In this document: positions 46,641 to 57,668 of the stretch, piece by piece
Position numbering within the stretch: position 1 is the first letter of the stretch
How the letters are laid out: each line of letters starts with the position of its first letter
Assembly (NCBI GenBank): GCA_020284085.1
Contig: JACEVL010000091.1
Span: 218,501 to 282,500, forward strand
Reading direction: 5' to 3'
Length of the DNA: 64,000 bases
Source: Aporrectodea caliginosa
Lineage: Eukaryota; Annelida; Clitellata; Crassiclitellata; Lumbricidae
Made by a program: the position numbers and the translations under genes
Notes under the pieces: model-generated
The model's database searches: none
What the model was told of the DNA's origin: nothing
Seen by the model: only the letters and a program-made list of their open reading frames with translations

Positions 46641-46667
46641 AGTAAGTTTAAATATTTTATTTTAAGA

Positions 46668-48170
46668 CTAGCATTTTTTACTCGGCTTTGCCCGGGTTTT
46701 CCCCATGCGTAATTTTTAACGGCTGCAACTAAAGTCTACTTACTTGCACTTACTATACTATATGGCCGTCCATAAAGTACGTCACGCTCCAGGGGAGGGG
46801 TTTAAGAAAGTGTGACAGTTTGTGACAGAGGAGGGGGTCAGGCCATGTGTGACGTCACACATTTATTTTTATATTTTATTTATAATTTATTTTTTATTTT
46901 TTAGTAGAATTTCATAGCTTTAAAAATAATTTTCAAAAATTTTTCTGAAACATTTTAATTAGTTTTATGTCAAAATAGCATGAAATGCATATCTCCTGAA
47001 TGTGTTTTTTCACGATTCCTCTCGCTAGGAGCGCTAGTAATAATGCTGTTGCGAAGCCTTGTTTATGTATTAGCCTTGCTTTCGGAAGTATTATTATTTC
47101 AATGTTGAAAGTGTGACGTACTTTAGGGGGTCCGAGTTTTGTGACAGTTTGTGACAGGGGGAAGGGGTGGGGGTTAAAATGGTCAAAAATAGCGTGACGT
47201 ACTTTATGGACGGCCCCTATGCTGAAGGGCTTCAAATATTTGAAATGTCAATGTATCTGAATGGCAACGATATTTAGAGGTGAAAATAGTTTCCTCCGTG
47301 TATTTGAATTTAATTACCTGTGCCTGCAGTGCTGCCCCGTTTAGCACTTGAATTTAATGTTTTTGTAAGCGACAGTAGCGACTTCGCATTTCAATTTAGG
47401 CCCTAATGTCCGCTTACTGCACCACCTATCGAGCCTAACGTGTAGCTGTAGCGTAATCCATCATTGCCGTTTGATGGGTTTGCAAATCAACTAAAAATGT
47501 CCATATATCGGAACTGAAATTAAATTTTGAACTGAAAATAGTTGGGTTCAGAACGTTCGTTAAAAATGTTGCATCGGCAAAGAGTTGCAATGGTGAGTTT
47601 TTAGTTGAGATGACCTAGAAAATGGCCCTTGGAAATTTCTTATTAGAAATTAACGGGCATCGTTATTGGTTGCGAGAAAACGGGCTTCACATAGATTTTA
47701 AGGCGCTTGAATAATTGAACGCGTCGAAATTAGACATTTCCGTAGGCTATATCGGAATTTAAAGTAAATAATGAGTTGAAAATTATAGTAATTATTATAG
47801 TAATTATAGCTCGTAATTTTTCGGAACGGAGCCCGTGTTTTATTTCGATTGCGCCTGATTTACGCGTGACGTAATACAACATTTCTCTTACGTCACGCCG
47901 CTCAAGCGAGGTTAAAATATGCATATTAATGACCTCCGTTATTGGTATTAAGGTAGGCTCATAATTTTGAAGTTTAAAATGTCCATATGTCAGCGTTTAA
48001 ATAAAATTGCGAGCTGAAAATAGTCGCGTTGATGTAGACGTGGCGTAATAACGTTTCGTGCGATTTTTCAAATCGCTAAAGCGTTCCGTTTCGGAACCTT
48101 TCAAAACGGACAAACAAACATACAAACAAACGGAAGGAAAACGTAAACAAAGTAAGCCTTATAATATAGA
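46668..48170 (-). mobile_element. Non-autonomous Helitron 2, inverted relative to Helitron 1
   Basis: On the minus strand it begins TCTATATTATAAGGC at 48170 and ends with the hairpin ACCCGGGCAAAGCCGAGT and CTAG at 46668. The first ~880 bp is almost identical to Helitron 1, including the 64-codon frame (47924-47730). It lacks the ~810-bp internal section and carries a MITE (46764-47215). Together the two copies form a giant inverted repeat of about 4.2 kb. Confidence 0.88.
46764..47215. mobile_element. MITE with 25-bp perfect terminal inverted repeats, inside Helitron 2
   Basis: The left end GGCCGTCCATAAAGTACGTC (continuing acgct) is the exact reverse complement of the right end over 25 bp. 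Subterminal 'tgtgacagtttgtgacag' occurs near both ends in the same orientation. Helitron 1 has the empty-site equivalent. Target duplication is unclear (tat or an imperfect 8-mer), so the superfamily is left open. Confidence 0.85.
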
Positions 48171-48244
48171 TATTATCAACTACTACGGGGAACAGTATAT
48201 TAGCGGTACATAAGCATTATAGTCATGATGATGTTAGCAACAAA

Positions 48245-48430
<186 letters not shown>

Positions 48431-49390
48431 CGATAATAAGTTTCTTAGCTTAAGATACGTCGGTATAAATTTCTTACGGATGTTCCGACTCGCTGGTCCG
48501 TCCGGATCTTCTTCTTTTCGACTCCACTCGTCCAGACTGCGATTCCGACTGTCTCCAAACTGGTTTCAGTTGCTGTTTAACGACACTGTGTCACAACAAG
48601 CGTCTCCCAAGTCCCAACTCTCCGGTCTGGCAAGCTATAGGCTATCCGCCTTACTTCAGTCTTCCCACAACCTATCACAAGCGTCCGCATAAATTTCCAT
48701 CTCATTAAAAGTTTTATCTAGCGATGACCTCGTGCACAGCGTATCCAATTCGCTTTCACTGGCTTATCGTCAGCATAGCTCCTCTATAGTAGACTGCGAT
48801 GACCTCGGCCTCTAAATTTATGATTCGTTCATTTAGGATGTTTGATTAAGCATTCTGCATCCTTGTGTCGGCTAATATAACATTTGAGTATCGGGGTTCG
48901 TAGATTTCGAATAATATACGACATATTTTGACATGCATTAGGCCATCATTGGCCAGAAGCAAACAGTGCTGGTGCGCCATGATTGGCTGATCCATGGGCG
49001 TATTTAGGGTTTTTTACGGGTTCAACCCCCCCCCCCAAATAAATAATTGCAAAAAAAAATTTAATCATATTTTCCAACTGCGAAATTAAATCTTTGGATG
49101 ACATTGCTTGTACGTCAAACTGATATAAAAGAACTCAAAAGAATGTAGGAAACTACAAAGCACGTATTTAAAAAAAAATTGAACTATTTTCTAATTTTTA
49201 TAGTAATTTCAATAAATGTCTGATTTGCAAGTATTGTCTGCAGTCAAACTCAAACATGACTCAAACTACATATATATTCGTTTATTGAGAAAAACAATCT
49301 GACAAAAACGCAGAAATGCTAACATGAGTGATAATGGATAATTAAAGTTCATTAGACAATTTTAGAATACACTATTAAATATTTTTATAT
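48431..49390. other. No gene recognised
   Basis: Includes a C-run near 49028. No supported coding frame or element. Confidence 0.45.
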
Positions 49391-49394
49391 AATG

Positions 49395-49925
49395 ATCTGG
49401 GAATAAATTGAGAGTTGTCATTGGGTGGGAGAGTATGGTTGTGTGCTCTAGGTCTTAATTGGTGAGAGGAGAGGGGTCGGAGTGGGGGTAGGCGTTGGTG
49501 AAGTACATGCTTGGGATTGTATAATAATATGGAGAAAAGGAGTTTCAAATTCGGCTATAATTATTGGCAAGTTCAGAGACTGTTGGAAATGATTGCTCTA
49601 GGTAACCTCGGCGTTTATCTCTTTTTAGGAGTTTTTCCAGGCGTTCTTCATCGGAAGCCAGGGTGAGACCCACCAGGATGGGGAGGCATAAAGAAGTTTA
49701 GCAACGGTAGTGGCTTTGGTTACATTATGGAGGGATGAGGAAGAAAGGCCATGGGTTCTGAGTTTTCTGATGGCATAAAAAGAGGAGGAGCAGGTTGCTG
49801 TGAGGTGGTCTATATGCGTTGTGAGTTTGAGATTATCTTGAAAGATGACACCCATCGTATCTACGAGTAACAGCTGGTTCCTGTCAGCACTGAAATAATA
49901 GAGCAATTTTGTTCAGATGACAGCT
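49395..49925 (-). mobile_element. LINE fragment: RT thumb and C-terminus
   Basis: The minus strand reads LLLVDTMGVIFQDNLKLTTH, then ATCSSSFYAIRKLRTHGL and TTVAKLLYASPSWW, then in the next frame EERLEKLLKRDKRR and a C-terminal end. The order matches the plus-strand LINE at 56441-57000 (ILGVELTEKFGF, FYALRILRSNGL, CSPVWWGF). The catalytic domain is missing. Confidence 0.7.
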
Positions 49926-50140
49926 TAAATTGCTACCATTACAGTGTGGAAATTGAAAAAATGTAAGTGGGGAGGGGGCACATCCCCCTCTCCAAACCCC
50001 TCCCCTGCTCGGTGCTGCGCGCCTCGGCGGTTCCTCCCAAACTCAAGACCAAGTCTCCGCCTATGGAAACCCCCCCCCAAAATTGTTTCCTGGCTACGAC
50101 CCCTGGGCTGATCGATAATTTAATGAAACACCGACTAACA

Positions 50141-50236
50141 ATTGGAGACAAATAATAAAAATTGGAGGCAAATAATAAAAATTGGAGGCAAATAATAAAT
50201 ATTGGAGGCAAATAATAAATATTGGAGGCAACTCGA
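50141..50236. repeat. 20-bp tandem repeat, about 4.5 copies
   Basis: Unit attggaggcaaataataaa(t/a), copies almost identical. Confidence 0.95.
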
Positions 50237-50369
50237 AGTAATTGACGCCAAATTCTCAAACGTTCATACTTATGACAGGGCCGGCCAGTGCTTCCCAACA
50301 TTTTTAAACCAAGGCACCCTTCCTAAGAACCATTCACCAGATGGCACATTGCATTTATGGTACTTATTA

Positions 50370-51665
50370 TGTATATTCAATTTTCAATTTCAATTTATTT
50401 GTCACAACACAACGGTACAGTTATTCACATAATGGGATACACAAAGTGTTGGCTTAACATAAGAATCATTCTGGAAGGGGAAAAAAGCTCAACTGAGCTT
50501 ATCGAGTCCACCTTACAATGTAGTTCAAGGACAGCAATTAATTAACCATCAAGAAGTGAGATTCATTCTAACTATGACATGTATCGAGTGATTGGTAACA
50601 AATTTCCAGTTTCAGAATGCATCATTCAATGTGGTGCTTCAAACCAAGATAGAATAAAATAGAATGAAACGAAACAAAATAAAACAAAACAAAACAGAAC
50701 AAACAAAAGAATAAACCGGTTAGTAGCCAGATATCAAGAACTGTTTATAGCTTATTTTGAATGTGACTAGGGAGTCCATAATCTTAAACTTTTGGGGTAA
50801 CGAATTCCAGAGTTTTGGACCAAGAACCATTGCTGAATGTAGGCGGGTATTAGACCTGCAGGTGTAAGACTGATAATTAGTCTTAGTGCGAGTTTCATAC
50901 TGATGTATTTGTTCCTTAGTTTTAAAATAGGTATCAAAACGTTTAGGAAGCATTCCATGACGATGCCGAAACATAAAAGTAATTAATTGCATATGACAAA
51001 TATCAGGAAGTTTAAGTAGCCTGTCCTCTTTAAATAAATCAGTAGATCGATGGAATCTGCCAACACCATTAATGCCCCTAATTGCTCGTTTCTGAAGAGT
51101 TATCACTTTTTTCAGCTTAGAAGGGTAGCCACTAGCCCATATCATTGTACAGTACTGGAGATAAGGCAAAATTAAGCTAGAATATAATAACTTCAAAATT
51201 GATTTATCTAATATTTTTCCTAATTTATACAGTATCCCTATAGTTTTAGCAATTTTGTTTTCTACGGTACGTATATGTTCAGCCCAATTCAAGTTTTTGT
51301 CAATTATAACACCCAGAAATTTTGCAGATGTAACATTTTCTATTTTTATATCATCTACTGTGACATTGAGAGTTTTAAAGGGAACCTTCTTTCTTATACC
51401 AGAAAATAAAATATAGTTGGTTTTCTTCAGGTTTATGGACAATTTATTCACTTTAAACCAGTTTGCTAATAGTCTATAATTAGTTCATCATTTATAACTT
51501 TTGTCAGTGTTTTTGGATCATCACCAGAAATGAAAGCTGATGTATCATCCGCAAATAAAATTAATAACAAGGTTTTATATATACATAAATTTGGTATATA
51601 CACTTTGGTAATTTGGTATATACACTTATTCATTTTAGATGATAAAGTAACGTGTCCACTTAGCC
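50370..51665 (-). mobile_element. 5'-truncated LINE: RT motif C to 3' tail
   Basis: The minus strand starts near 51665 with LLLILFADDTSAFISGDD (51466-51669). After a one-base-scale shift, the 243-codon frame 51451-50720 carries NLKKTNYILF, SAKFLGVIIDKNLNW, LPYLQYCTMIWASGYPSKL, LQKRAIRGI and VLGPKLWNSLPQKF. A 3' UTR of about 350 bp ends in ttcaa-type repeats near 50378-50392. Frame losses make it inactive. CR1/L2-like. Confidence 0.85.
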
Positions 51666-51669
51666 ACAA

Positions 51670-52640
51670 TGTTTAATTTGTGCCTATAATAACGGTGTGT
51701 TTAATGAATTTATTAAAACAAAGTCGTTATGTCGACGTCATTACCGATTAGCAGGAATTGCCAGGGTTGTTTTTTAAACCAGATAAGCGGGACAAATTAA
51801 TCATACACCAGACTTAAAACATGGCTAATGTGATGGTTGACTTTGCAAAGAATGTGAAATTGTGTCAATCCGAGCTTGAACGCCGATTTACAAGCACACT
51901 CGTTTACAACGTACTGTGGACACCCTGTGTGTTTAGTTTATCTTTTGGTCATTCCTCAAAATGCCTTTTCAAGTAGGTAAGTATCTATTGCAGAAGGGCA
52001 GCAGTAGGCCTACGCCAACAACTTTGGCACCCAGAAAGGGTGTGGGAGAGGTTGTAGGGTTGAGAGTTGGGAGTGCGAGGGGAGTGAAAAACATATTTGA
52101 AAATTGTTTTTTAGCCGTCCTACGACGGGCAAACATCTAGTGTAATTATACTGCAATAAAGATGTAGTTTTATGGTGAAGATGAAATTTACCATTAACAC
52201 ATGGTAGGCTATAGTATTTGTCAACAACTTCTGAAAATACGATGAGGCAAAGACGAGTAATCATGAAGATTACTAGAGATGATGAAATAGAGTCATAGAC
52301 ATACAATAAGTAAGTTAGTTCATCGGATGGAGTAGAGTCCATAGACGCAATACACGATGGTCTATGGCATACAGTGTGTATGCAGATTCATATACAGTTA
52401 AATCAGCCTGGTAAGAAAGTTTATTTGACTGCACCAGTTTATCAGTATGTGATAACGCATATTATGATTGAGGGATTTTATTGTAATTTGAAACTTCTGA
52501 TTTCCAGCATTTGGTCACGGTATACTTCTACGGCGCTCGTGTGCAGCGGCCCACACGTCGGGAAGGCACTAATATAAATAGTAATTACATAAGTCCTTGC
52601 CCAATGTTCCTTCCACCACGTTACCAACAAGAAATTCGTC
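51670..52640. other. No gene recognised
   Basis: One TAGGCCTA (52005). Short frames on both strands without recognisable motifs. Confidence 0.45.
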
Positions 52641-52642
52641 GT

Positions 52643-52922
52643 TGGATGGATGGATGGATGGATGGATGGTTGGATGAATGGATGGATGGATGGATGGATG
52701 GATTGATGGATGGATGGATGGATGGATGGATGGATGGATGGATGGATGGATGGATGGATGGATGGATGGATGGATGGATGGATGGATGGATGGATGGATG
52801 GATGGATGGATGGATGGATGGATGGATGGATGGATGGATGGATGGGTTGGTGGGTGGGTGGGTGGGTGGGTGGGTGGATGGATGGATGGATGGATGGATG
52901 GATGGATGGATGGATGGATGGA
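52643..52922. repeat. (GGAT)n microsatellite
   Basis: About 70 tetranucleotides with a gggt-rich patch at 52845-52875. The WMDG and HPSI frames are artefacts. Confidence 0.97.
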
Positions 52923-53278
52923 TTATTATTATCTGCTCCTGTAGGGAATTGACGTGTGCCAGGTATCCGCCCAGTCTCCGTATCGTTCCTGGGCCAGCTG
53001 AAAGGTCAGAGATCATTGGACGACCGTGTATTTGGATCCGTTGCTGCTGCCTTTCGAGTAGAAAGAAGGCCCATCTCGAAGCCTGTTCAACGTTGCATAA
53101 TATATTGTTTAAAATACATTTATTTTATATTCTTTGTTTTGCATATTATTTCTTTACATTTGAAATTGTTGCTTTCTCTTTGAAATGTAACTTTTCCTAA
53201 TAATAACTTTCGTTTATTCAATTCAAACTGACAAACCGCGGTATGATTACATAAATAGCAGGAACACATGATAATAAT
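52923..53278. other. No gene recognised
   Basis: A 75-codon plus-strand frame (52956-53183) has no known motif. Confidence 0.4.
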
Positions 53279-53282
53279 TTAA

Positions 53283-54271
53283 CCCTCGGGCTACCAAGGG
53301 GGTGGTTACCACCCCCCACGTTTTTATGAATAATTTTTTTTATATGGAATATAATTTTTGGCATTAGCAGGAACACAGGAACACATTTTAGGTTTCTGTA
53401 GCAGATTCATTGGCGCACATTTTGAGGTAAACATCATGGTGGTAGCTCACGCCATTCAAAAGTTATACCTGATATACCCGAGGCACCAGGTGGGTGGATA
53501 CCACACCCCCCCTTAGTTTTTCGACTATAGCTTACTGAATATTCTTCCTAGAAGAGAAACAATTATACCATTCTTTAGAGGGAATGCAGGGCTTCATTTG
53601 CATACCTACATCTTTGTCTTATGAAAACAACCGGAAGTGATCAAAATAAATAATAATACGCGTAATATGCGTGAAAAATGGCTGAATAGAAGCACTCCCC
53701 CTTAGTTTTTGTCTGTAGCATATTCATTTGTCTTCCTGGAAGAGAAACAAAGATACCATTCTTTAGAGGGAATGAAGGGCTTCATTTGCATACCTACATC
53801 TTTGTTTTTGAATACCGGAAGTGATCAAAATAAATAATAATACTCGTAATCTGTGTGAAAATGGCTGAATACAGCATTACAACGTAAACCGATATATATG
53901 TATGGATATATATGTATGGATGTACATTTATGCTATATAAACATGTGTAGGGATGATTGTGTGTATCTTTTATACATAGATCAGTTTCAAAACACACATA
54001 ATCTTATATTTGTTTATCCAAAAAGTACAAAATGTACGCAATAATATAAAATATTGCTAATTAATGGGTTCCGTTGTTAAAAGTGATGTAATTTCGAGGT
54101 ACATTCACATAATGTACAACTAAATATACCATTCTGTGCAGAAATGAATGCTGAATCCATTGCTATATTACAAGTTATGATATGTGAAAACAAACACGAA
54201 ATCCAGGGGTGGGGTGGTAACCACCCCCCCTTGGTAGCCGATGTCACAAAAAAAGCTTGGTAGCCCTAGGG
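53283..54271. mobile_element. piggyBac-like non-autonomous element
   Basis: The element lies between TTAA (53279-53282) and TTAA (54272-54275). Ends are CCCTCGGGCTACCAAG and the inverse of CCCTAGGGCTACCAAG; a second inverted block (gtggttaccacccc / ggggtggtaaccacc) lies just inside. TTAA duplication plus CCC-starting ends define piggyBac-type elements. The interior holds a diverged direct duplication of about 180 bp (near 53515-53680 and 53695-53870, both with 'accattctttagagggaat'). No transposase. Confidence 0.88.
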
Positions 54272-54275
54272 TTAA

Positions 54276-54695
54276 GCAAACGTCCATTTTATAACTGCAT
54301 GGCAACCTGTTAGGTCCCGATCCGTCCTAACTGCTGCTACCTGTACTGCGCTGTAACTGAACTGATACTGCGTTAGTCCCGTAATGGTACTGCACCGGTA
54401 TTATGTTGGTACTGTACTGGTGAATATTTTGTTACTGTTACTTAACTGTGGCATTACAGTGCCGATACTGCGCTGGTATTGTTATGGTGTTGTATGGTGA
54501 TGTATAAATGGTGCTATTTTCTTACTGTTACACCCCTAAATGACTGTACTCGTGGTACTGCATGCGCTGGTACTGTATTGGCATCATATTGGTACTGCGC
54601 TGGTGCTGTATCATATCGTTCACTCAACGGTGTTATTAAGTAGAACTACAGATGTCACTAAAAAGTCCGGTTGCTGAACTTTCAGATAAGACTAC
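54276..54695. other. Degenerate ggtactg-rich stretch
   Basis: Many imperfect copies of ggtactg(t/c)actgg between about 54335 and 54610. No gene recognised. Confidence 0.5.
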
Positions 54696-54699
54696 AGGC

Positions 54700-54990
54700 A
54701 ACTTGCATTTTACTGATAGCTGAATGGCAGCATACTGGTAACAAGAGCAGAAGGAAGCGGGTTCGAAACCTGCTGGCCCCACAAAGCCTTTCCACACCCT
54801 ACAGGGCAGCAGAAGAATGAGTTGCATTTTAACTGCGCAGGTAACCTTGTTTTCGGCGGAAAGACCTGGCCACCTACCGCCGATGTATGGCAATGCCGCC
54901 TAAGGACTGATGTCCTGAAACTGGTGTTCTCACCGAGCCCGGCGATCGGTTTGATCACCGGTGTGAAAAATTCCTAGATAGCCTTTCGTT
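54700..54990 (+). mobile_element. Candidate tRNA-derived SINE
   Basis: The head has AGCTGAATGGCAGC (A-box-like) and a strong B box GCGGGTTCGAAACC (54757-54770) at tRNA-like spacing, followed by about 200 bp of non-coding body. No second full copy in the window, so the family is not confirmed. Confidence 0.45.
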
Positions 54991-55689
54991 CTTCTCTTCT
55001 TAAACAGGACTCATCTACTAAAATCATTTCCTTCTATGCTCCACATTTCATTTGATTTTGATTTGCCTCTGCTGTGCTCTGTCACTGAATTCAATGACTG
55101 TTCATGGCGTCATTCCGTTAGTCTTCGACAGAGACAGTGGCATCAATGGTTTCCTAAGCCACATTTTCATCGTTGTCGTTCCTCTTCGCAGACCAAACAC
55201 AACTTCCGGTCCACCAACAGTCTGAAACAACTGCTTCCGGTTCTGTGTTCAGTCGCTTCCGGTCCAGGGAAGGTAGATTTTCCGTTGCTAAACTTCGACA
55301 AATACGCGCGGTCTTATTCGTTTTCCACTCGTTACCAACCGGTCCATCCTTACCGTCGCATGAAGACCGCACTGTCGGTCGCTCACGTGACATTTCAGAC
55401 CGAACACGCGACATTATACGGACAAGTAATCGTATTCTAAAAACTTCTAATGCTCTACTCTAAAGCTAAGCGCAGGGCACCAGCTTATTCACGAGCGCTG
55501 CGTCGAGACTAACAAGGGAGGATCCAAGTCCGGTTGCCAGAGAGACCATCGAGATGCGTGTTCGTGATACGATCGCCTGTCAATGCGACGCTCTTATCAG
55601 TGAACAAAATCTTATACCGTAGATGCGCAACTGATAGAATTAAATCTATACTTCGTTTGACTGATTTTATGCAATTGAAGTATCGTTAA
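54991..55689. other. No gene recognised
   Basis: Overlapping frames of 96 and 134 codons at 55036-55463 lack known motifs and conflict with each other. Confidence 0.4.
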
Positions 55690-55967
55690 TTTATTTATTG
55701 GCTACTAACAAATTTTATTAGTCGAGAGAAAGTTTCTCCTGGACACTTCCTAGTAAGACAACTGTTAAAACAACGAGTTATCTTAGCCTTGTCAGTACGA
55801 TTATTGCAGTGAATGCGAACAAAATCCACCCCGGTTAAAGTACATGGATGAATGAGCGTCTGCAGAATGCCACACCACTTAGACCTGCGTCTTTTTTCGT
55901 CGATAAGGAGTACCAAATCAATTTAAGAAGTTTAACACTTCAACGACAACCTCATTGTTTCCCCAGT
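55690..55967. repeat. Duplicated segment, copy 2 (see 27320-27660)
   Basis: Homologous to the segment downstream of VLIG copy B. In minus-strand frames both copies give related Cys-containing peptides (HPCT-x-TG-[IV]-DF), but in shifting frames. Homology ends where the LINE begins. Confidence 0.7.
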
Positions 55968-57060
55968 CATTCATATCTGGCTGAACAACTTGCTTCTCTC
56001 CCAATTCCTGATCACATTTTAAATTATATTTTTAATCTAATATTTTTAACCCTTGAGGGAATTATTTGGAGGCTGGTACGCCATGGGTACTTACCTCTAT
56101 CTTCTTCCTCATAAACGAAGTCATTGCACTAGGTTTCGTGGTGTAATATCTTCTCTTGCACGAATTAATGCAAGTATTATTCAAGGTTCCGGTTTGGCAC
56201 CGATGAATTTTCTAGTTGCAATCTCAGACTTAAAGTCAATCAATAAATTCAATCGCATTCTTAAAATTTAATATGCAGATGATTGCTATTTCGCTGTCCC
56301 CGCATCAGATATCACTACAACGGTAGTACAACCGAGATGGAGCTTGAGCATATCAGTGTGTGGGCACATAGTTACCACCTCAGCCTTAACTCAAGCAAGT
56401 CCAGTGAGATAATTTTCACGCGCCACGGGGTACCATCGGTATGGTCCCTCCCCTAAAAGGTATCGCACGGGTGCAGGCACTAAATATTCTGGGAGTTGAA
56501 CTTACAGAGAAATTTGGGTTCTCCAGCCACATTAAACATCTGACCATAAAAGCAATGCAGCCTTTTTACGCACTTCGGATCCTGAGGTCGAATGGGCTTT
56601 CGGGGTCAGCTTATTTGATGTGGTTCGTGCCACTACGGTTGGTACGAATGATGCTGCATTGCTCGCCTGTGTGGTGGGGCTTTGCGAAAGGACAGGAACG
56701 GGAGACACTTGAGGGAATTATTTGGAGGCTGGTACGCCATGGGTACTTACCTCTATCTTCTCCCTCATTTGAGACTCTCTGCAGCCATGCGGATACCAGA
56801 CTCTTTGCCTGTATTCTGCACAATTCTTGCCATGTATTACATAAATTTTTACCGCCGATCAAACAATCTCACTACTCGCTGCGACCACGGTCCCATAACC
56901 GTGAGCTTCCTATGTTTGACAACCTGACTCAGAAATGCTTCCTTGCCCGGATGCTATACAACTGGACAACTTTATTCCTAGATCTGTCAATTTACGATCT
57001 TCATTGTCTATGTCTAACCCTAACTCTTAGGTTCCCATAGGAACTCTCTCATTCAATTCT
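55968..57060 (+). mobile_element. Degraded LINE with internal 62-bp duplication
   Basis: RT blocks in changing frames: RGVISSLARINASIIQGSG (motif B region, 56130-56190), YADDCYFAVP (catalytic box, about 56274), then the 199-codon frame 56441-57040 with ILGVELTEKFGF, FYALRILRSNGL, CSPVWWGF and a C-terminal SLRPRSHN block. 'tgagggaattatttggaggc ... cctctatctt' occurs at 56053-56112 and again at 56710-56769; the first copy is out of place. It lies between the B/D-shared segment and the 3' flank of copy D. Confidence 0.8.
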
Positions 57061-57339
57061 TTTCTTGTACATATAATTTTTTCCTTTTGTTTATTTGAAT
57101 TTATTAATCTTGCCGTGTACAATGCTGTGCGTGTGATAGTGCTTCAACAGCAAAGCTCATAACTTAGGACATCAGGAGTTCTATTGGCCTAGAGGCGTGA
57201 AGAGTCATGTCTACCTTGTTAATTTTCTTAATTCAGAGATCGTTTATTGATTGAACATCATCAGAAAAATACAGATAGATTGCCATGATAATACAAGCAA
57301 CAAACTATTGTCTAGTGCAGTTTTGAAAGGGACAACCTC
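57061..57339. other. No gene recognised
   Basis: AT-rich, possibly the rest of the LINE 3' UTR. Confidence 0.35.
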
Positions 57340-57668
57340 AACCCAACAATCACGTAAGGACTGGTGTAATACTTTCGCTTAAAACTAGGAATGACTTTAG
57401 TCTGCATAAAATTGTTTGTTGTGTCTCAGAAATTCTATTTGTGCTCGAAAAGAACAGTGATCCACAAAATTAATATTCTCGCAACATCATCTAAAAATCT
57501 GAAAGCATCCTACCGAAAACTTTCTGCACTATAATTTAAAATCCTATTATCTAGGCACTTCAAAAGTATTACAGCCAGTATTATATCGGTTAAGCATTCT
57601 GGGAAACGTTAATTATGAGTCTGGATCTCACCACTAACACTCTTCAACACTAAACCAGGAATTTAAGT
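57340..57668 (-). other. 3' flank of VLIG copy D
   Basis: Aligned with 27900-28219 after copy B. Probably 3' UTR and beyond. Confidence 0.55.

Noticed and set aside
52511..53200. WMDG- and HPSI-repeat proteins
   Set aside because: They are translations of the (GGAT)n microsatellite.
55036..55463. Coding exon in a CpG-containing stretch
   Set aside because: Two frames overlap with no recognisable domain and no splice evidence.
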